Of a stretch of DNA of 64,000 bases, positions 9,800-18,352 are shown one piece after another. Within the stretch, counting starts at the first letter, position 1. Every line of letters begins with the position of its first letter. The notes below the pieces were generated by a model. That model was not told the origin of the DNA. It did no database searches and saw nothing but the letters and a program-made list of their open reading frames with translations. Source of the stretch: Lysobacter enzymogenes (GTDB lineage Bacteria > Pseudomonadota > Gammaproteobacteria > Xanthomonadales > Xanthomonadaceae); the NCBI RefSeq assembly GCF_900106525.1, contig NZ_FNOG01000007.1, positions 146,159 through 210,158 of the forward strand, in the 5' to 3' direction. Position numbers and translations under genes: made by a program.

Positions 9800-10723
9800 A
9801 TGCGCCTCGTCTTCGCCGGAACCCCCGAATTCGCCGTCCCCGCGCTGCGCGCCGCCGCGCAGTACAACGAGGTCGTGGCCGTCTACACCCAGCCCGACCG
9901 GCCGGCCGGGCGCGGCCGCGAAGTGGCGCTGTCGCCGGTCAAGCGCGAGGCGCTGCTGCGCGGCATCCCGGTGCTGCAGCCGGAGAACTTCAAGCAGAAG
10001 GTCTCGCGCGAGGCGCTGCGCGCGCTGCAGCCGGATCTGATGATCGTGGTCGCTTACGGCCTGATCCTGCCGCAGTCGGTGCTCGATATCCCGGTCTACG
10101 GCTGCTGGAACCTGCACGCCTCGCTGCTGCCGCGCTGGCGCGGCGCGGCGCCGATCCAGCGCGCGATCGAGGCCGGCGACGACGAGACCGGCGTGTGCCT
10201 GATGCGCATGGAGAAGGGCCTGGACACCGGGCCGGTGCTGCTGGCCAACGACACCGAGATCGGTGCGAACGAGACTGGCGGCCAGTTGCACGATCGCCTC
10301 GCCGACATCGGCGCGCAGGTGCTGCGCGACGCCCTCGGCCTGCTGCGGGTGGGCCTGACCCTGCCGCCGCATCCGCAGTCGGAGCAGGGCGTGACCTACG
10401 CGCACAAGCTCGACAAGGCCGAAGCGCGGCTGGACTGGAGCCAGCCGGCGACCGCGCTGGCCAACAAGGTGCGCGCGTTCAATCCCTGGCCGATGGCCGA
10501 TGCGCTGCTGGCCGGCGAGCGCGTGCGCGTGCACGGCGCGGTGGCGCTGCCGCTGGAGCATCGCGCCGAACCGGGCACGGTGCTGCTGGCCGGGCGCGAC
10601 GGCATCGATGTGGCTTGCGGCGAAGGCGCGCTGCGCATTCGCGTGCTGCAGCGCGAAGGCGGCAAGGCGATCACCGCCGCCGATTATTTGAACGGACGCC
10701 GCGATCTGGCGATGGTGCGCTGA
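9800..10723 (+). CDS. fmt: methionyl-tRNA formyltransferase
   Basis: 307 aa. It formylates initiator Met-tRNA using 10-formyl-tetrahydrofolate. The N-terminal formyltransferase fold starts [16 protein letters not shown]. The catalytic trio is visible as Asn104 and His106 in [12 protein letters not shown] and Asp142 in LDTGPV. The C-terminal OB-like domain contains AFNPWPMA and ends at the family's usual length. rsmB starts 1 nt after its stop, so the two are co-transcribed and probably translationally coupled. Confidence 0.97.
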   Translation: MRLVFAGTPEFAVPALRAAAQYNEVVAVYTQPDRPAGRGREVALSPVKREALLRGIPVLQPENFKQKVSREALRALQPDLMIVVAYGLILPQSVLDIPVYGCWNLHASLLPRWRGAAPIQRAIEAGDDETGVCLMRMEKGLDTGPVLLANDTEIGANETGGQLHDRLADIGAQVLRDALGLLRVGLTLPPHPQSEQGVTYAHKLDKAEARLDWSQPATALANKVRAFNPWPMADALLAGERVRVHGAVALPLEHRAEPGTVLLAGRDGIDVACGEGALRIRVLQREGGKAITAADYLNGRRDLAMVR

Positions 10724-10724
10724 G

Positions 10725-12638
10725 ATGAGCGAACGCCGCGAACCGCCCAAGCCCGACGCGCCGCGCGACGGCGATGCGCGCCCCGCGGCCGGGCGGCTGC
10801 GCAAGCTGGATTCGCTCGACGCCGCGCGCTACGCGCCGGCCGCGTCCGAGCGACCCGCTGCGCAAGGCGAGCGCGCGGCCGCGCCGCGGCGTAGCGGCGA
10901 GCAGGACCCGGAGCGCACGTCGGCGGCCCGGCGCGAGCGTCGCGAGCGCGCAGCGGCGCGCGCTGGCGCCGGCGCCGGTCGCGAGCGCAATCCGCGCAGC
11001 GATGGTCCGCGTGGCGATGGCCCACGCGGCAATGACGCGCGTGGCGCCGGCGCACGCAGCGACAACCGCCACAGCCCAGGCGCACGCGGCAAGGGTCCGC
11101 GCAGCGCAGCGCATGCGCCGCGCCAGCGCGACGACGCGCCCCGCGCCGCCGGCGAAGGCCGCGCCGCCGCTGAGCGTCGGCGCGAGGGCGCCGCAGGCCC
11201 GGGCGCCGCGCGCGCCGGCGCCAAGCCGCGTCCGCCCGGCGCACGCGGCCCGGGCCGCGAACCCGGCGCCGAACCGTACGCGCGTTTCCGCAACGAACAC
11301 CCGGCCGCGCCGGCGCTGCCCGCCGACGACGCCCACCCCGGCGCGCGCGTGCGCGCCATCGCCGCGCGCACGCTCGACGCGGTGCTGCACCGCGGCCGCT
11401 CGCTCAAGGCCGAACTGGCCGCGGCGCTGCCGGCATTGGCCGACCCGCGCGACCGCGCCCTGGTCGAGGCGATCTGCTTCGCCGTGCTGCGCCAGCCGCT
11501 GCGCCTGGAAGCGGCCTTGAACGAATGGATGCCGCGGCCGTTGCCGCCGCGCGACAGCGAACTGCGCGCGCTGCTGTTGGCCGGCCTGGCCCAGCTCGAC
11601 CCGCTGCGCCTGCCCGCGCACGCCGCGCTCGACGCCAGCGTCGAGGCCGCGCGCCTGCTCGGCCGCGCGCACCAGGCCGGACTGGTCAACGCGCTGCTGC
11701 GCCGCGCCCAGCGCGATGGCCTGCCGGCGGTGGACCCGCGGGTGTCGCATTGGCCGAGCTGGCTGCGCGGAATGCTGCGCAAGGACTGGCCCGCGCATTA
11801 CGAAACGATCCTCGCCGAAAGCGCGCTGGCGCCGCCGATGTGGCTGCGGGTCAACCGCACCCGCGCCGCGCGCGGGGATTACCTGCAACGTTTGGCCGAC
11901 GCCGGCCTGGCCGCGGCCGCGCCGGCCGACCTCGCCGACGCGCTGCGCCTGGACCAAGCGCAGCCGGTCGCTGCGCTGCCCGGCTTCGCCGACGGCGCGG
12001 CCTCGGTGCAGGACGCCAGCGCCCAGCGCGTGGCCGACGCGCTGGCGCCCGCGCCCGGCGCGCGCGTGCTCGACGCCTGCGCCGCGCCCGGCGGCAAGAG
12101 CGCGCACCTGCTCGAACGCGATCCGTCCTTGCGCCTGACTGCCCTGGACGTGGACGCCGCGCGCCTGCAGCGCGTGCGCACGACGCTGGCGCGCGCCGGC
12201 TTCGACGCCGACGGCGAACGCGTGCGCCTGCACGCGGCCGACGCCGCCGAACTCGACGCCTGGTGGGACGGCGCGGCCTTCGACGCGGTGCTGCTGGACG
12301 CGCCGTGCTCCGCCACCGGCATCGTCCGCCGCCAGCCCGACGTGGTCCTGCACCGACGCGAGTCCGACATCGCCGCGCTTACCGTCGTGCAGGCGCGACT
12401 GCTGGACGCGCTGTGGCGCACGCTCGCGCCCGGCGGCGTCCTGGTCTACGCCACCTGCTCGATCCTCAAGGCCGAGAACGAAGACCAGGTGCGCGCCTTC
12501 CTCGCGCGCACCGCCGACGCCCGCGTCGACGCGCTGGGCCCGGACTTCGGCCACGACTGCGAGGTCGGCCGCCAACGCCTGCCCGGCGAGGACGGCGGCG
12601 ACGGTTTCTTCTACGCCCGGCTGCGCCGGGCCGGATGA
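10725..12638 (+). CDS. rsmB: 16S rRNA m5C967 methyltransferase with a long disordered N-terminus
   Basis: 637 aa, about 200 longer than E. coli RsmB. Residues ~200-330 are the NusB-like RNA-binding domain ([22 protein letters not shown]). The C-terminal domain has the SAM site [15 protein letters not shown], the PC motif [12 protein letters not shown] and the TC motif YATCSI, which carry the two catalytic cysteines. Residues 1-190 are low-complexity Arg/Ala/Gly/Pro with repeats such as [12 protein letters not shown], probably an RNA-binding tail. The ATG directly follows the fmt stop. A later start near the NusB-like domain cannot be excluded, but this frame has strong third-position GC throughout. 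Confidence 0.93.
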   Translation: MSERREPPKPDAPRDGDARPAAGRLRKLDSLDAARYAPAASERPAAQGERAAAPRRSGEQDPERTSAARRERRERAAARAGAGAGRERNPRSDGPRGDGPRGNDARGAGARSDNRHSPGARGKGPRSAAHAPRQRDDAPRAAGEGRAAAERRREGAAGPGAARAGAKPRPPGARGPGREPGAEPYARFRNEHPAAPALPADDAHPGARVRAIAARTLDAVLHRGRSLKAELAAALPALADPRDRALVEAICFAVLRQPLRLEAALNEWMPRPLPPRDSELRALLLAGLAQLDPLRLPAHAALDASVEAARLLGRAHQAGLVNALLRRAQRDGLPAVDPRVSHWPSWLRGMLRKDWPAHYETILAESALAPPMWLRVNRTRAARGDYLQRLADAGLAAAAPADLADALRLDQAQPVAALPGFADGAASVQDASAQRVADALAPAPGARVLDACAAPGGKSAHLLERDPSLRLTALDVDAARLQRVRTTLARAGFDADGERVRLHAADAAELDAWWDGAAFDAVLLDAPCSATGIVRRQPDVVLHRRESDIAALTVVQARLLDALWRTLAPGGVLVYATCSILKAENEDQVRAFLARTADARVDALGPDFGHDCEVGRQRLPGEDGGDGFFYARLRRAG

Positions 12639-13025
12639 GCCGCGCCGGCCGGCGCGGGGCGAGCGGGGCCGGAATCGGGTCGCTCTGAGTCGGGTCGTTC
12701 TGAGTTGGGCCATCCCGAGTCGGGCTGCTCTGAGTCAGGCGGCTTGAATCGGGCCGCTTGAATCAGGCCGCTCCGAATCGGACTGCGCCGAACCCGACAG
12801 CCCTCACTTCGGGCGGCGCTGGATCGGACCAGTCTGAATCTGTCGGGCGCGTTGCCGCCGGGATCGTTTCCGACCGGGTCGACCGCGCCGCCCGCGGCCC
12901 TTGTCCTGCAAGCCGGGCGCCGGCATCGCCTGGCCCGGACGATGGATGAGCCGAAGGTGAGCGGCGGCGCAGTTGCGCAATGCGCCCTCTCCACCCGTCA
13001 CTTTCGCCTGCGTATCATTCCCCGC
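12639..13025. other. 387-nt gene-free stretch, mostly decayed tandem repeats
   Basis: Between rsmB and the ArnT-like gene. It contains the eight-copy repeat array described separately. The last ~60 nt before the next start has a TATCAT box (near 13014) but no matching upstream box. Confidence 0.5.
12672..12789. repeat. eight degenerate 14-15-nt tandem repeats
   Basis: Copies begin GAATCGGGTCGCTCT, GAGTCGGGTCGTTCT, GAGTTGGGCCATCCC, GAGTCGGGCTGCTCT, GAGTCAGGCGGCTT, GAATCGGGCCGCTT, GAATCAGGCCGCTCC and GAATCGGACTGCGCC. Two copies have lost one base. Decayed copies continue to about 12840. Confidence 0.85.
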
Positions 13026-14798
13026 ATGTTCAAGAACCCCTTGTCCCGCCACGCGTGGCTGTTCTGGGTCACGGCCTGGCTGGTGCTCGGAGCCGGCCTC
13101 GGCCTGCGCGATCCCTGGCCCGCCGACGAGCCGCGTTTCGCCCTGGTCGCCAAGCAGATGGTCGAGTCCAGCCAGTGGCTGTTCCCGCACCGCGGGGTCG
13201 AGCTGTATTCGGACAAACCGCCGTTGTTCATGTGGACCGAGGCGGTCTCCTACCTCATCACCGGCCACTGGCGCATCGCCTTCCTGCTGCCGTCGCTGCT
13301 GGCGGCGCTGGGCACGCTGTGGTGCGTGGTCGACCTCGGCCGCCGCCTGTGGACCCCGCGCGTGGGCTACTACGCCGGCTGGGCGCTGCTGACCACGCTG
13401 CACTTCGCCTACCAGGCCAAGAAGGCGCAGATCGATCCGTCGGTGGTGTTCTGGATCACCTTCGCCAACTACGGCCTGCTGCGCCATCTGCTGACCGGCC
13501 CGGCGTGGCGCTGGTGGGCGCTGGGCTGGTTCGCCGCCGGCATCGGCGTGATCACCAAGGGCGTCGGCGCGATCGCGCTGCTGATGCTGCTGCCGCTGGC
13601 GCTGGCGGCGCTGCTGCGGCCGCTGCACGCACGGCTGGCGCCGCAGGGCTTCGGCGCGCGCGCGCTGGCCTGGGTGCGCATGCCGGTGCGCGCGGGCGCC
13701 GGCGACGCCAGGTTCTGGCTCGGGCCGTTGGCGTTCCTGCTGGCGATCGCGCTGTGGGTGGTGCCGATGGTGCTGGTCGCCACCCACGCCGGCGATCCGA
13801 GCTATCAGGCTTATCTCAACGACATCCTGTTCCGCCAGACCGCGGGCCGCTACGCCAAATCCTGGGATCACCACCAGCCGGTCTGGTACCACCTCGGGGT
13901 GATGTTCTCGATGTGGCTGCCGCTGATGCTGGCGCTGCCGTGGGCGCTGCGCGCCTGGGGCCGGCGCCTCGGCCGGCTGGACCCGCGCTACATCCTGCCG
14001 CTGGCGTGGTGGCTGCTGGTGATCGTGTTCTTCTCGATCCCGCACGGTAAGCGCGACGTCTACATCCTGCCGGCGCTGCCGATGGCCTGCCTGATGTTCG
14101 CGCCGCTGCTGCCGGGCCTGCTGCGCAAGGCGTGGCCGCGGCGGGTCGCGCTCGGCTTCACCGTGGCGCTGACCCTGGCCCTGCTCGGGGTCGGCCTGTC
14201 GATGTGGTTCGGCGATCCCAAGTTCGAAACCAAGCTGATCGCCGACCGCGGCTTCACCGATCACGGCCGCGCGCTCGCCGCCGGGGTGATCGCGATCGGC
14301 GCCTGGGGCGCGGCCTGCCTGCTGTGGTCCGGCCGGCGCCGGCCGGAGCGGGCGATGGCGGCGACGCTGTGCGGGGTGTGGGTGCTGTACGGCCTGCTGA
14401 TCACGCCGGTGCTCAACGATTCGTCCTCCGCGCGCGGGGTCATGACCCGCACCGCGCAGCGCATCGGCGCCGACGCCGAGCTCGGCCTGGTCGCGTGGAA
14501 GGAACAGAACTTGCTGATGTCGCAGTCCAGGACCACCACCTTCGGCTTCATCATGGGCTGGCAGAAGCAGCTCGAGCTGGGCCTGGCCTGGCAGGCCCAG
14601 GCGCCGGACACGCGCTGGCTGTTCGTACAGGAGCCGGCGGTGCCGGTGTGCGTGGATCGGACCAAGGCCGAGATGATCGGCCGCTCCAACCGCCGCGAAT
14701 GGTGGCTGGTGCCGTATGCCGCGCGCGCCGGTTGCCCGGCCTCGCCGCCGCTGCCGTTCAACGACGACGATCACGAGTACGACGACGGATCGGATTGA
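13026..14798 (+). CDS. ArnT-like lipid-linked sugar transferase (GT83 family)
   Basis: 590-aa multi-pass inner-membrane protein with ~12 hydrophobic segments. The first periplasmic loop, DPWPADEPRFALVAKQM, carries the DE-type motif of the PMT/ArnT superfamily, and YSDKPPLFMW is also typical. These enzymes move a sugar from undecaprenyl phosphate to lipid A or protein. L-Ara4N transfer is possible but not shown, since no arnBCAD genes are nearby. The start at 13026 was chosen over an upstream frame because it begins just before the first membrane helix. The O-antigen ligase-like gene begins 2 nt after its stop. Confidence 0.87.
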   Translation: MFKNPLSRHAWLFWVTAWLVLGAGLGLRDPWPADEPRFALVAKQMVESSQWLFPHRGVELYSDKPPLFMWTEAVSYLITGHWRIAFLLPSLLAALGTLWCVVDLGRRLWTPRVGYYAGWALLTTLHFAYQAKKAQIDPSVVFWITFANYGLLRHLLTGPAWRWWALGWFAAGIGVITKGVGAIALLMLLPLALAALLRPLHARLAPQGFGARALAWVRMPVRAGAGDARFWLGPLAFLLAIALWVVPMVLVATHAGDPSYQAYLNDILFRQTAGRYAKSWDHHQPVWYHLGVMFSMWLPLMLALPWALRAWGRRLGRLDPRYILPLAWWLLVIVFFSIPHGKRDVYILPALPMACLMFAPLLPGLLRKAWPRRVALGFTVALTLALLGVGLSMWFGDPKFETKLIADRGFTDHGRALAAGVIAIGAWGAACLLWSGRRRPERAMAATLCGVWVLYGLLITPVLNDSSSARGVMTRTAQRIGADAELGLVAWKEQNLLMSQSRTTTFGFIMGWQKQLELGLAWQAQAPDTRWLFVQEPAVPVCVDRTKAEMIGRSNRREWWLVPYAARAGCPASPPLPFNDDDHEYDDGSD

Positions 14799-14800
14799 GC

Positions 14801-16057
14801 GTGCCCGCATTGCCCTTCTCTGCTTCCGATCCGGGCGCCGCGCCGCGCCAGCGGCTGGCGCTGCGGCTGCTGCAGGCCGCGTTGTTCCTGCTGCCGGCGT
14901 TGCTGTTGTCCACGCCGTGGGCGCTGACCCCGTTCGCCGCGCTGGCGCTGCTGGCGTTCGCGCTGGCGCCGTCGGTGTTCGCGCGCGGCTGGCGCGAGGT
15001 CGGGCGCGAGACCCGCTGGCTGCTGGCGATGGCGATGCTGGCCGCGGTGGTGGTGCTGTTCTCCAAATTCCATTTCGAGGTGCGCTGGCGCGAGGCCGAC
15101 AACCGCCTGCGGCTGTTGACGGCGCCGTTCTTCGCGGTGCTGATCTACGCCTGGCGGCCGTCGCGGCGCTGGCTGTGGCGCGGCGCGCTGTTCGGCCTGG
15201 CCGCCGCGTTCGTGCTGGCGCTGTATCAAGTGGCCACCGGCACCGAGCGCGCGTTGGGCTGGACCGCCAATGCGATCGTGTTCGCCGATGCGCTGATCGC
15301 GCTGATCGTGCTGGCGGTGTTTACCCGCCCCTCGGGCGAGCTGGTATGGACCGCGCTGGCCTGCGCGCTGGGCGTGGCCGCGGTGGCGCTCAGCGGCAGC
15401 CGCGGGGTGTGGCCGGCGCTGGCGATCGTGCTGCTGGTGGCGCTGATCGTCAGCGGCGGGCGCGCGCGCAAGCTGTCCTGGGCGGTGCTGGCGGCGTTGG
15501 CGCTGACGGTGGTGGCGAGCCACTGGATCGCGCCGCTGGCGCAGCAGATCCGCCTGACCGAGCTGGTCTCGGACATGGACCGGGTCAAGCGCGGCGACCA
15601 CGAGTCCTCGCTGGGCGCGCGCATGACCTTGCTGGAACTGGCCGGCGACACCTTCACCGAGCATCCGCTGACCGGCGTCGGCGTGGGCCGGTTCGAAAAG
15701 GTGGTGATGGCCACGCCGCAATGCGCGCCGCCGGCGCCGCGGATTGGCTTTTGCAAGCTCGGCCACGCCCACAGCGACGCGTTCGAATGGGCGGCGACGA
15801 TGGGCCTGCCGGGGTTGTTGGCGATCCTGGCGATCTATCTGGTGCCGCTGGCGCTGTTCGCGCGGCTGTTGCGCGCCCAGGCCGCCGGGCGCGCGCGCAG
15901 CAGCGCGCTGGCCGGGCTGGTGCTGGTGCTGGTGTACATCGCCTGCGGCCTGACCCAGTCGATGTTCGCCCACCAACTGGTCGCCTCGTTCTACGCGGTC
16001 GCCGTCGGCGTGCTGTACGGCTTCGCGCTGATCGAGCGCGAGCGCGGGCCGCAGTAA
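14801..16057 (+). CDS. O-antigen ligase family protein (Wzy/WaaL type)
   Basis: 418-aa polytopic membrane protein. The large periplasmic loop near the C-terminus contains ESSLGARMTLLELAGDTFTEHPLTGVGVGRF and the GHAHSDAFEW motif, whose His is conserved in WaaL-like ligases. These enzymes join O-antigen or other polysaccharide to lipid A-core. The start is a GTG at 14801, 2 nt after the upstream stop (VPALPFSASD). The pairing with an ArnT-like transferase and two glycosyltransferase-type genes suggests a lipopolysaccharide core or capping locus. A polymerase role is an alternative. Confidence 0.85.
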   Translation: MPALPFSASDPGAAPRQRLALRLLQAALFLLPALLLSTPWALTPFAALALLAFALAPSVFARGWREVGRETRWLLAMAMLAAVVVLFSKFHFEVRWREADNRLRLLTAPFFAVLIYAWRPSRRWLWRGALFGLAAAFVLALYQVATGTERALGWTANAIVFADALIALIVLAVFTRPSGELVWTALACALGVAAVALSGSRGVWPALAIVLLVALIVSGGRARKLSWAVLAALALTVVASHWIAPLAQQIRLTELVSDMDRVKRGDHESSLGARMTLLELAGDTFTEHPLTGVGVGRFEKVVMATPQCAPPAPRIGFCKLGHAHSDAFEWAATMGLPGLLAILAIYLVPLALFARLLRAQAAGRARSSALAGLVLVLVYIACGLTQSMFAHQLVASFYAVAVGVLYGFALIERERGPQ

Positions 16058-16117
16058 GCGCGTTGGCTTGAGCGTGTGGCGATGGACCGGCCGCGGTGAG
16101 CGCGGTGCGGCGCGCGC

Positions 16118-16942
16118 TCAGGCTGCGCCGTCGTCCTTGCGTTCGGGCGTGACCACCGGCTGGCCGTTGCCGAGCATCCACAGCATGATCGTCTTCTGCC
16201 GCACGTAGTTGGCGCGCACGTAGGCGTAGACCAGGCCGTGCCAGCCGTCGCGGAAGCCGCCGCGCAGCAGATAGCCGCGCCAGAACCGCCACGCCGGCGC
16301 CAGCACCAGCTTGGCCAGGGTCGCGCGTTTGCCGCGCGCGTGCTCGTGCTCGGCCATCATCCGCGCGTAGCGCTCGGTCTTGGCCAGTTGTTGCTGCAGC
16401 GAGCGGTAGGGGTAGTGGATCAGGTCGCCGCGCAGCGTGGCGAACGCGCCGTCGACGCTGGCGGCCTCGTGCACTTCGCGGGTTCCGCGCCAGCCGCCGC
16501 GGCGGCGGTCGAACAGGCGCAGCACGCGGTCGGGATAGGCGTTGCCGTGGCGCAGGAAGCGGCCGAAGTATTCGGACAAGCGCGCGAAGCGGTAACCGGC
16601 GGCATCAACGAAGCCGCGTTCGCGCGCGGCCAGGATCGACGCGCGCAGCTCGTCGCCGACACGCTCGTCGGCGTCCAGGCACAGCACCCAATCGTGCGCG
16701 GCCTGCTCGATCGCGAACTGCTTCTGGCTGCGGAAGCCGTCGAAGCGGCGCTGCAGCACGCGCGCGCCGGCGGCCTGGGCGAGCGCGGCGGTGGCGTCGG
16801 TGGAGTGCGAATCCACCACCACGATCTCGTCGCAGAACGCCAGCGAGGCCAGGCAGTCTTCGATCCGGTCGGCTTCGTTGAAGGCGATGATGCAGGCCGA
16901 CAGCTTGGGGCGGGCGGCGTCGCTGGGCGCGGGCGTGTCGAT
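16118..16942 (-). CDS. GT2 family glycosyltransferase (LPS core type) with no canonical start codon
   Basis: About 274 aa if read from the ATC at 16942. The GT2 fold begins LSACIIAFNEADRIEDCL, continues with the strand EIVVVDSHSTDAT, and has the LDADERV (DxD-like) motif, typical of WaaE/KdtX-type core glucosyltransferases. The conserved first strand lies upstream of the first GTG (16822), yet no ATG, GTG or TTG exists between 16822 and the in-frame TGA just before 16969. Candidate starts are ATC 16942 or a CTG within AAG-CTG-TCG. A start-codon mutation or sequence error is possible. It is convergent with the ligase-like gene and divergent from the CDP-glycerol transferase-like gene. Confidence 0.8.
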   Translation of the reverse strand: MDTPAPSDAARPKLSACIIAFNEADRIEDCLASLAFCDEIVVVDSHSTDATAALAQAAGARVLQRRFDGFRSQKQFAIEQAAHDWVLCLDADERVGDELRASILAARERGFVDAAGYRFARLSEYFGRFLRHGNAYPDRVLRLFDRRRGGWRGTREVHEAASVDGAFATLRGDLIHYPYRSLQQQLAKTERYARMMAEHEHARGKRATLAKLVLAPAWRFWRGYLLRGGFRDGWHGLVYAYVRANYVRQKTIMLWMLGNGQPVVTPERKDDGAA

Positions 16943-17086
16943 GGCGGCGGTCCGGGGCGGGGGCTGCGCTCAGGATACTCGGCCGTAAAGCGATGAGTGA
17001 GCGGGCAGGAGCGAGCGAAAGCCGGTCCGCGCCCCGCTCACTCCTGCCTCCTCTAAACTCGCGTATCGCTCCAAACGGCCGCCGCC

Positions 17087-18157
17087 ATGTCCGACTACCT
17101 GCTCTTCGCCACCGAACGCTACGCGCTGCCGATCCTGCAGCCGCTGGCGCAGGCGCTGCACGAGGCCGGCCACGTCGCCCACGCCTGGTTCGCCGACGGC
17201 GCCGCCGGCTCGGCCCTGCCGGCGCCGGTGCGCATGCTCGAGCCCGGCCGCGCCGGCCTGCGCGCGGCGGTGGCGCTGAAGCCGCGCGCGGTGTTCAGCG
17301 CGGCCAACTGGGTGCCGCCGTTCGTGGCCGGGGCCAAGGTGCAGCTGTTCCACGGCTTCAACGTGGAAAAGCGCGCCGACGCGCGCGGTCACTTCCGCGT
17401 GCGCGGCCTGTTCGATCTGTATTGCACGCAGGGGCCGGCCACCACCGCGCCGTTTCGCGAGCTGGCCGCGCAGGCCGGCCACTTCGCCGTGGTCGAGACC
17501 GGCTGGCCCAAGCTCGATCCGCTGTTCCGCGACGACGACGGCGCCGCCGCGGCCTTGCGCGCGCCGGCCGGCGCGCGGCCGGTGGCGATGTTCGCCTCCA
17601 CCTTCACCGAGCGCCTGAGCGCGGCGCCGCATCTGTTCGAGGCGATCGCCGCGCAGGTGGCCGAAGGCCGGCGCTATTGGCTGCTGACCTTGCATCCCAA
17701 GTGCGCGCCCGAGCTGTTCGAACGCTATCGCTCGCTCGCCGGCGCCAATGCGGCCTTCGTCGAAACCGAAGCGCTGATCGCCGCGCAGCGCGCCGCCGAC
17801 GTGCTGGTGGCCGACACGACCTCGGTGGTGTCCGAGTTCGTGGTCCAGCGCAAACCGGTGGTGACCTTCCGCAACCGCGCGCCGAAACCGCACATGATCG
17901 ATTTCGACGACCCGGCCGAACTGGAGCAGCGCCTGGCGCAAGCGTTCGCGCCGACGCCGCAGTTGCAGGCGGCGATCGACGCGTATGCCGAGGCGATCCA
18001 TCCGTACCGCGACGGGCGTTCGTCGCAGCGGGTGATGGCGGCGACCGAGGATCTGCTGGGCGGGCGCTTGGGGACGCTTCGTGGCAAGCCGCTATCCGCG
18101 TGGATTCGCGGGCTGCAGATTCGTCGCGAGTTGGGGTATTGGGGGCGTGGGAGCTGA
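17087..18157 (+). CDS. CDP-glycerol glycerophosphotransferase family protein
   Basis: 356 aa, GT-B-like. QLFHGFNVEKRADARGHF and the C-terminal ADVLVADTTSVVSEFVVQRKPVVTF segment, followed by a MIDFDDPAEL stretch, match the TagB/TagF/SpsB-type family that moves polyol-phosphate units from CDP-activated donors. In Gram-negatives such proteins can decorate surface glycans. No membrane helix or signal peptide is seen, so it is probably cytoplasmic or peripheral. The start at 17087 begins the conserved N-terminus (MSDYLLFATERYALP). A repeat element follows. Confidence 0.85.
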   Translation: MSDYLLFATERYALPILQPLAQALHEAGHVAHAWFADGAAGSALPAPVRMLEPGRAGLRAAVALKPRAVFSAANWVPPFVAGAKVQLFHGFNVEKRADARGHFRVRGLFDLYCTQGPATTAPFRELAAQAGHFAVVETGWPKLDPLFRDDDGAAAALRAPAGARPVAMFASTFTERLSAAPHLFEAIAAQVAEGRRYWLLTLHPKCAPELFERYRSLAGANAAFVETEALIAAQRAADVLVADTTSVVSEFVVQRKPVVTFRNRAPKPHMIDFDDPAELEQRLAQAFAPTPQLQAAIDAYAEAIHPYRDGRSSQRVMAATEDLLGGRLGTLRGKPLSAWIRGLQIRRELGYWGRGS

Positions 18158-18194
18158 GCGGGGCGGCCGCGTCGTCGCGAAGGTTCGTCTCCGA

Positions 18195-18293
18195 CTGTAG
18201 GAGCGGCGCGAGCCGCGACCGCGAATACGCAGCCACGTCGTTGGTTTCGTCGTAGTTGGTTATTCGCGGTCGCGGCTCGCGCCGCTCCTACAG
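18195..18293. repeat. REP-like inverted repeat with ~32-bp arms
   Basis: The left arm begins CTGTAGGAGCGGCGCGAGCC (18195-18226). The right arm is its reverse complement and ends GGCGCGAGCCGCGACCG read backwards (18262-18293). The 35-nt spacer is unrelated. A near-identical element lies at 25365-25451. It sits between convergent genes, the usual place for REP sequences, and may also act as a transcription stop. Confidence 0.85.
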
Positions 18294-18352
18294 CGGGCGT
18301 GCCGCGGCGGGTTCTGCGTCCGTCGCCGCGACGAGCGAAACGCAGGCCCGCA

